49,232 bases of DNA, taken from positions 1 to 49,232 of the forward strand of contig NZ_AKZI01000132.1 in the NCBI RefSeq assembly GCF_000293785.1, in the 5' to 3' direction. The first letter of the stretch is position 1, and every line of letters starts with the position of its first letter. The position numbers and the translations under genes were made by a program. This document shows, piece by piece, positions 44,464 through 49,232 of the stretch. The notes beneath the pieces are model-generated. The model was not told where the DNA came from. It was given only the letters and a program-made list of their open reading frames with translations, and did no database searches. Source of the DNA: Rhodovulum sp. PH10 (GTDB lineage: Bacteria; Pseudomonadota; Alphaproteobacteria; Rhizobiales; Xanthobacteraceae).

Positions 44464-44934
44464 ATGCTCACCATCGACATCCCGGGCCGAAACCCGCTCG
44501 CGCTCCAAAATCTCGTGCTCGATTACAACGGCACGATCGCCTGCGACGGCGCGCTCCTGCCGGGCGTGGCGCCGGCGGTGGAAGAGCTTCGGCAGGTGCT
44601 CGCGGTCCACGTCCTCACCGCCGACACCTTCGGCAGCGCGGGCGCCCAGCTCGCGCCGCTCGGGGTGGCGCTGGCGCTGATCCCGCCGGGCGGCCAGGCC
44701 GAGGCCAAGGCGGCGTTCGTGGAAAAGCTCGGGGCCGATACGGTGGTCGCGATCGGCAACGGCGCGAACGACGCGGCAATGCTCGCGCGGGCGGCGCTCG
44801 GCATCGCGGTGATCGAAGGCGAAGGCGCGGCGGGCGCGGCGCTCCGCGCGGCCGACGTCGTCGTCACCGACATCCGCCACGCCTTCGACCTGTTGCTGAA
44901 GCCGCTCCGGCTGAAAGCGACCCTGCGCACCTGA
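44464..44934 (+). CDS. HAD-superfamily protein, soluble P-type ATPase-like
   Basis: The 156-residue protein has a compact HAD fold with motif I LVLDYNGTIACDG (nucleophile Asp20; the usual second Asp is Asn22), a central HVLTADTFGSAGAQLAPLGV as motif II, a Lys region (EAKAAFVEKLGA) and the acidic motif IV AIGNGANDAAML. No cap domain is present, as in the soluble P-type ATPase-like phosphatases (COG4087 type). The Asn in DYNGT is common in this subgroup and reminiscent of the P-type ATPase phosphorylation core. The substrate is unknown. The ATG has only a weak ribosome site. Confidence 0.85.
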   Translation: MLTIDIPGRNPLALQNLVLDYNGTIACDGALLPGVAPAVEELRQVLAVHVLTADTFGSAGAQLAPLGVALALIPPGGQAEAKAAFVEKLGADTVVAIGNGANDAAMLARAALGIAVIEGEGAAGAALRAADVVVTDIRHAFDLLLKPLRLKATLRT

Positions 44935-45142
44935 CCGGCTCGCCTGCCCTGCCCCGGCTCGCCGGCCCCCTGCCCCCTCCTGCGCCCCGCGCAATCCGCC
45001 CGCCGGCCCCGAAAGCCCCGGGCGGGGAGCCCTGCACGCCTGCGTCGCCGACGGCCTCCGGAAGATCCCCGCGGTAGCATCGTCCGCCGTCGCGCTGTAG
45101 TTTACCGTCGTCTACAACGCAACCGCCCAGGGACACTTCGAA

Positions 45143-45757
45143 ATGGCAGAACAAAAAATCGGAAACCCGGCCGTCGTCGGGCTGGCCGGCTTCGGCCTGA
45201 CCACCATGGTGCTGCAGTTCCACAATGTCGGCTGGATGGGCCTCGGCCCGGTGATCTGGCTCGGCCTGATTTTCGGCGGGCTCGCCCAGATGATCGCCGG
45301 CCTGCAGGAAATGAAGACCGGCAACAATTTCGGCTACTGCGCCTTCACCGCCTATGGCTGCTTCTGGATCGCGCTCGCGCTCCTGCTGGTCGGCAATCAC
45401 TACAACCTTTACGTGTCGAGCCGCACCGATATCGGCTGGTTCCTGATCGCCTGGACGCTGTTCACCGCCATCCTGTGGGTCGGGTCGCTGCGCATCTCGA
45501 GCGCCCTCGCCCTCACCTTCACGCTGCTGCTCGCCGGCTTCGTGCTGCTCGACCTCGCGCATTTCGGCTATCCGGAGCTGACCGTCGTGGCCGGCTACGA
45601 GCTGATGGCCTGCGCGGCGATGGCTTGGTACGTGATGGCGCACCTGATCTTCGCCGACGTCTTCGGCCGCGACGTTCTGCCGGTCGGCCGGCCATGGCTG
45701 CGCGGCCCGAGCGCCCCGGCGCCGACGCCGCTCAAGGTGGCGGCGGCCAAGGCCTGA
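45143..45757 (+). CDS. Acetate uptake transporter, GPR1/FUN34/YaaH (SatP) family
   Basis: The 204-residue protein has six membrane spans and the family signature NPAVVGLAGFGLTTMVLQFH at the N-terminus (NPAPLGL type), with GGLAQMIAGLQEMKTGNNFG and YCAFTAYGCFWIALAL following. Family members import acetate or succinate with protons as hexameric channels. AGGGAC precedes the ATG. A secreted Cache-like protein gene begins 57 bases after its stop and has its own strong ribosome site, so they are probably one operon. Acetate uptake fits with the malonate-to-acetyl-CoA genes elsewhere in the window, though they are distant. Confidence 0.93.
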   Translation: MAEQKIGNPAVVGLAGFGLTTMVLQFHNVGWMGLGPVIWLGLIFGGLAQMIAGLQEMKTGNNFGYCAFTAYGCFWIALALLLVGNHYNLYVSSRTDIGWFLIAWTLFTAILWVGSLRISSALALTFTLLLAGFVLLDLAHFGYPELTVVAGYELMACAAMAWYVMAHLIFADVFGRDVLPVGRPWLRGPSAPAPTPLKVAAAKA

Positions 45758-45814
45758 CCGGCCCAAACGGCCATCGAGCAAGCAGAACCAAGCGAAAAAC
45801 GATCGGAGGAAGAC

Positions 45815-46423
45815 ATGCGTGCCACTCTGACGGCCATCGTGCTGGTCGCCGCGCTCGCGGCGGGCGGCGTGTCCCCCGGCGCCGCCGGCGAGACTGCGGC
45901 CACCGGGGCGACGACCACCGGGGCGACGACCACCGAGAGCGCGACGTCCGAGAGCGCGACACCCCAGGAGGTCGTCGCAAAAGTGTGGGCCGCGTCGCGG
46001 TTCCTCGGCGAGAAGGGCGCGTCGGGCTATGCGGCGTTCAACAGCAAGGACGGACCGTGGGTGTGGAAGGACTCCTACGTGTTCGTCTACGACTGCCGGC
46101 TCGACCGGATGGTCGCCCATCCGCTGCGGCCGGATTTGGTCGGGCGGCCGGTGAAGCAGATCGTCGACAACAACGGCAAGCACATCTTCGTAGACCTGTG
46201 CGACACCGGCCGGCAGAAGGGCGGCGGCTGGGTCGAGTATCTGTGGACCAAGCCGGGCGCCGGCAGCGTCTCGCGAAAGATCTCCTACGCGCTCGGCGCC
46301 GACATCGCCTTCGCGAGCGGCATCCAGGTGGCGGCCGGCGTCTACGACGACGACGTCTCCACCGCCGACCTCGCCACGCTGACCGACCGGATGGCCGACC
46401 CGACCAAGTATCCGGCGCACTGA
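45815..46423 (+). CDS. Secreted stand-alone Cache-like (sCache_2) protein
   Basis: The 202-residue protein has a signal peptide (RATLTAIVLVAALAAGGVSP, cleavage near AAG/E, residue 25), a Thr/Ala/Ser-rich linker with repeated GATTT/ESATS, and a Cache-like domain (about 50-200). Core segments are GYAAFNSKDGPWVWKDSYVF, YDCRLDRMVAHPLRPDLVGR and GGGWVEYLWTKPGAGSVSRK. The layout closely parallels the ligand-binding region of the chemoreceptor at 33209 ([30 protein letters not shown]). It has no transmitter or membrane span, so it is a soluble periplasmic sensor or binding protein. GGAGGAAGAC precedes the ATG. Confidence 0.85.
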   Translation: MRATLTAIVLVAALAAGGVSPGAAGETAATGATTTGATTTESATSESATPQEVVAKVWAASRFLGEKGASGYAAFNSKDGPWVWKDSYVFVYDCRLDRMVAHPLRPDLVGRPVKQIVDNNGKHIFVDLCDTGRQKGGGWVEYLWTKPGAGSVSRKISYALGADIAFASGIQVAAGVYDDDVSTADLATLTDRMADPTKYPAH

Positions 46424-46674
46424 CGCCGGCTTTCCGGCGCCCGCGGCTCGCCCGTCCGAGCCTCGCCTCCTCCCTCCGGCCTCCGGGCCGGGGGACCGCG
46501 CGAGTGCGGCGACGTGCGGTGTTTCGGCGTGCTCCCGCAGGCTGCCGCCGGAACCATTTGCGCCGACCGGCGTCGTCCCGGCATCGTCACCATGATGCCG
46601 TCGCACCGGGCCGCCGCGGGGGGTTGCCGGCGACGCGCACCGGTGAAAAGAACATCCGACCTCACGGAGACATC

Positions 46675-47421
46675 ATGCCCGCAAGCACCACGGCGCGCCC
46701 GACTTTGTTCGAGCGCTACACCTCCCTCGTCGCGTCCGCCCTCGGGCTCGAGCCGGGCACCGGCACGGCCGGCGGTTCCGCGCGCGGCGCGTTCACGCTG
46801 CCGCCCCTGCCCTATGCGACCAGCGCGCTCGCGCCGGTGATCGACACGCGGACGATGGAGCTGCACCACGGCAAGCACCACCGCGCCTATGTCGACAAGC
46901 TCGATGCCGCGCTGAAAAACCACCGGAGCCTCGCGGCGAAGCCGCTGCACACGCTGCTCGAGTCGCTCGACACGCTGCCCGCCGCGATCCGCAAGGCGGT
47001 GCGCGACAATGGCGGCGGCCACGCCAACCACTCGATGCTCTGGGAGATCATGGGGCCGCCCGGCGAAGGTTCGCAGGCGCCGACCGGCGCGCTCGCCGAG
47101 GCGATCGCCAAGAGCTTCGGCTCGCTCGACAAGATGAAGGCGGCGGTGGAGGCGGAAGGCGCCGGGCAGTTCGGCTCCGGCTGGGTGTTCGTGCTGGTCG
47201 CGCCCGACGGCGGGCTGTCGATCGAGACCCGGCCGAACCAGGATTCGCCGCTGATGGACGGCAAGCGCCCGCTGCTCGGCAACGACCTGTGGGAGCACGC
47301 CTACTATCTCACCTACGAGAACCGCCGGGCGGACTATCTGAAGGCGTGGTGGGCGGTGGTGAACTGGGACGCGGTCGCCCGCCGCTACGACGCCGCCCGC
47401 GCCGGCACGCTGACGGTGTGA
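46675..47421 (+). CDS. sodB: Superoxide dismutase, Mn-type signature
   Basis: The 248-residue enzyme converts superoxide to peroxide and oxygen. Metal ligands are His64 (MELHHGKHH), His119 (GGGHANHSMLW), Asp204 and His208 (GNDLWEHAYY). NGGGHANHS and RPNQDSPLMDG (Gln189) are the pattern usual in Mn or cambialistic enzymes, not strictly Fe ones. A 39-residue N-terminal extension precedes FTLPPLPYA, with no clear export signal. GGAGACATC sits directly before ATG. The 251-bp spacer before it has only a short hairpin (46579-46600). The symbol follows common use for single Fe/Mn genes; sodA would be defensible. Confidence 0.93.
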   Translation: MPASTTARPTLFERYTSLVASALGLEPGTGTAGGSARGAFTLPPLPYATSALAPVIDTRTMELHHGKHHRAYVDKLDAALKNHRSLAAKPLHTLLESLDTLPAAIRKAVRDNGGGHANHSMLWEIMGPPGEGSQAPTGALAEAIAKSFGSLDKMKAAVEAEGAGQFGSGWVFVLVAPDGGLSIETRPNQDSPLMDGKRPLLGNDLWEHAYYLTYENRRADYLKAWWAVVNWDAVARRYDAARAGTLTV

Positions 47422-47568
47422 GGCGACGATCCGCGACCTCGTAAACCGAAGCATCCTCCCGAGCGCGACGAAACCCCGGCTTTGAGGGTATCCTGCCGCG
47501 GCTCGCGCGAATCACCCCGGCCCGGCACACTTTCGGCCGGGAACCGTCGCGCGGGATCGAGGTTTTGG

Positions 47569-49107
47569 ATGGCGACATCGCGGTCGAAGAGGCATCCCTC
47601 GCCGGGCACGGCGAACGGGCGCGAAAAACGTCCGCCGCCGCGGCCGGAGGTTCTTCGCGCGGTCGCGCTCCAGAACGCCGGGAAGATCGCCGAGGCGGAA
47701 CAGCTGTTCGTCGCGGTGCTGCGGGCCGACCCGCACGACTTTCACGCGCTCCATCAGCTCGGGCTGATCTGCTACGGCCGCGACCAGCACGCCGAGGCGG
47801 TGCTTTTGTTCGCCACCGCCGCCGAGCAGCGGCCGGACTCGCCCGAAGCTCTCTCCAATCTCGGCCTCGCGCTGCACGGGCTGAAGCGCTTCGAGGAGGC
47901 GGTCGCCGCCTACGACGCCGCCCTCGTCGCCGACCCGCGGCACGGAAAAGCCCATTACAATCGCGGCAACGCGCTGACAGAGCTCGGCCGCCACGAAGAG
48001 GCGCTGCAATCGCTCGAGCGGGCGCTGGCGCTGCAGCCGGGCGACCCGGACGTGCTCTATGTGCGCGGGAACGCGCTGCGCGAGCTGCGCCGGCACGACG
48101 ACGCGATGGCCGCCTACGACCGGGCCCTGGCGCTCGATCCCGGCCGGGTCGACGTGCATTTCAACCAAGCGCTCACCCTGCTGCGGCTCGGCCGGCTGAG
48201 GGAAGGTTTCGCCGCCTACGAGTGGCGCTGCGAAAAACCGGAATTTTCCGCGGTGAAGGCGCGCTTCCCTGCCCCGCCCTGGCGCGGCGAGGAGCCGGTC
48301 GCGGGAAAAACGCTGCTGCTGCATCCCGAGCAGGGGCTCGGCGACGTCGTGCAGTTTTTGCGCTACGTTCCGGTGCTCGCGGAAAAAGGGGCAAAGGTGA
48401 TAGCCGCGGTGCCGCCGCCTCTGTTGCCGCTGGTCGAGGACGCGCTGCCGGGGGCTGCCGAGATTTACGGCTGGGGGACCAAGCCGCCACCCGGCTTCGA
48501 CCTCCACACCACCTATCCGAGCCTGCCGCACGCGATGGGCACCACGCTGGAGACGATCCCGGCACATGTGCCGTATCTGACGGTGCCCGAGGCGCAACGC
48601 GCCGCCGAGACGGCGCGGCTCGGCGGGCTGCCGACCCCACGGATCGGGCTCGTCTGGGCCGGCAACCCGGAGCACGGCAACGACCACAACCGCTCGGTCC
48701 CGCTCGCGACCCTCGCCCCCCTCATCGATCTGCCCGGCGTCTCGTTCGTGAGCCTTCAGAAGGTGTTGCGGCCGGGCGACGAAGCCTTTTTGCAGGCGCG
48801 GCCGGGCATTTTGCGACGCGGCGAAGCCTTTTCGGACTTCGCTGAAACCGCCGCCGCCATATCCTTGCTGGATCTGGTGATCTCGGTCGACACCTCGGTC
48901 GCCCACCTGGCCGGGGCGCTCGGCAAGCCGACGTGGATCCTGCTGCCCTGGTCGCCCGACTGGCGCTGGCTGCTCGATCGCGACGACACCCCCTGGTACC
49001 CGACCGCAAGGCTCTTCCGCCAGCCGAAGCTCGGTGACTGGGACGGCGTGGTCGCACGCCTCCGCGACGAGGTGGCGAACCTCGCCGCCGGCACGCCGTT
49101 GGCTTAG
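47569..49107 (+). CDS. TPR-glycosyltransferase (GT9-like) fusion
   Basis: The 512-residue cytoplasmic protein has five to six tetratricopeptide repeats (about 25-225; for example LGLALHGLKRFEEAVAAYDA and GNALTELGRHEEALQSLERA) and then a C-terminal glycosyltransferase-like domain. That domain has GKTLLLHPEQGLGDVVQFLR (about 265-284), PRIGLVWAGNPEHGNDHNRS and a late DLVISVDTSVAHLAGALGKP, the pattern of ADP-heptose (GT9)-type folds. Such fusions are often found with surface polysaccharide, flagellin or S-layer glycosylation genes, but none are adjacent. GAGG is six bases before the chosen ATG; an extra 29 residues at 47482 are not supported. Confidence 0.88.
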   Translation: MATSRSKRHPSPGTANGREKRPPPRPEVLRAVALQNAGKIAEAEQLFVAVLRADPHDFHALHQLGLICYGRDQHAEAVLLFATAAEQRPDSPEALSNLGLALHGLKRFEEAVAAYDAALVADPRHGKAHYNRGNALTELGRHEEALQSLERALALQPGDPDVLYVRGNALRELRRHDDAMAAYDRALALDPGRVDVHFNQALTLLRLGRLREGFAAYEWRCEKPEFSAVKARFPAPPWRGEEPVAGKTLLLHPEQGLGDVVQFLRYVPVLAEKGAKVIAAVPPPLLPLVEDALPGAAEIYGWGTKPPPGFDLHTTYPSLPHAMGTTLETIPAHVPYLTVPEAQRAAETARLGGLPTPRIGLVWAGNPEHGNDHNRSVPLATLAPLIDLPGVSFVSLQKVLRPGDEAFLQARPGILRRGEAFSDFAETAAAISLLDLVISVDTSVAHLAGALGKPTWILLPWSPDWRWLLDRDDTPWYPTARLFRQPKLGDWDGVVARLRDEVANLAAGTPLA

Positions 49108-49188
49108 GCTCGAGAAGAACATCTGTCGCGAACGACCCGCGAGGACCCGATGGCAAAGTCTCGTCTCATACCACCGGCGGAAGACTAT

Positions 49189-49232
49189 GACCTCATCCTG
49201 AGGGGCCGCGAAGCGGCCGTCTCGAAGGATGA
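49189..49232. repeat. Dispersed palindromic repeat, family P, copy 3 (inverted, cut by window end)
   Basis: gacctcatcctgaggggccg...aagcggccgtctcgaaggatga is the reverse of copies at 4040 and 24725. A frame starting at 49150 (MAKSRLIPPAEDYD) with GAGGAC upstream runs into it and off the window. Whether that is a gene cannot be judged. Confidence 0.8.

Noticed and set aside
46579-46600. Hairpin CGGCATC/GATGCCG before the superoxide dismutase gene
   Set aside because: Short stem, no T-run and no conserved riboswitch or operator pattern.
49150-49232. Gene start at the right end (MAKSRLIPPAEDYD)
   Set aside because: GAGGAC is upstream, but the frame immediately enters a dispersed repeat and leaves the window, so it cannot be supported.

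Overview
This is a GC-rich (roughly 70%) chromosomal window from an alphaproteobacterium, most likely of the Hyphomicrobiales (Rhizobiales). Four things point there: the uvrC-pgsA-moaD-moaE block; a MatB closely resembling the Rhodopseudomonas palustris malonyl-CoA synthetase; remains of an RcGTA-type gene transfer agent; and several dispersed palindromic repeats typical of the order. The genus cannot be fixed by eye, although a Rhodoplanes/Xanthobacteraceae/Nitrobacteraceae-like relative fits. I see no rRNA, tRNA, CRISPR array, transposase or integrase gene.

Layout. Positions 1-2000 hold tandem repeats and two envelope proteins of unknown function, one very rich in Gln, Asn and Ser. Positions 2160-5990 hold a minus-strand phage/GTA head module (capsid, prohead protease, two small proteins, portal) with no terminase or tail genes. 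Positions 6800-9200 hold a degenerate EAL protein, a YcgN-type cysteine-cluster protein and a small secreted protein. Positions 9400-18770 are mostly housekeeping: ilvD, kup, moaE, moaD, pgsA, uvrC and a divergent ku gene. Class I fructose-bisphosphatase (18901-19974) has a perfect FNR/FixK-type palindrome upstream and is followed by an alpha/beta-hydrolase-like gene.

Positions 22100-29680 form a malonate-use region. It has a three-gene TRAP transporter (dctP, dctQ, dctM), malonyl-CoA decarboxylase and, past one TPR-like gene on the other strand, malonyl-CoA synthetase. Together these would import malonate, activate it to malonyl-CoA and decarboxylate it to acetyl-CoA. An intrinsic terminator lies between dctP and dctQ, and the decarboxylase has an unusual low-complexity C-terminal tail.

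Positions 29900-40000 carry an MFS carrier, gluQRS, an orphan RND adaptor, a chemoreceptor with a Cache-like sensor, a 63-residue repeat protein, argC, a Tat-exported metallo-hydrolase, a DedA protein and a large membrane protein. parE follows, then a DUF4160-DUF2442 pair bracketed by copies of one dispersed repeat, a CaCA exchanger, a HAD protein, an acetate transporter next to a secreted stand-alone Cache-like protein, a Mn-type superoxide dismutase and a TPR-glycosyltransferase fusion.

The most unusual structural feature is the density of palindromic repeats. One composite repeat lies in frame inside uvrC and adds about 98 residues. A 190-bp element flanks the matB segment in two copies. 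A 14-bp tandem repeat runs across the moaE start codon.
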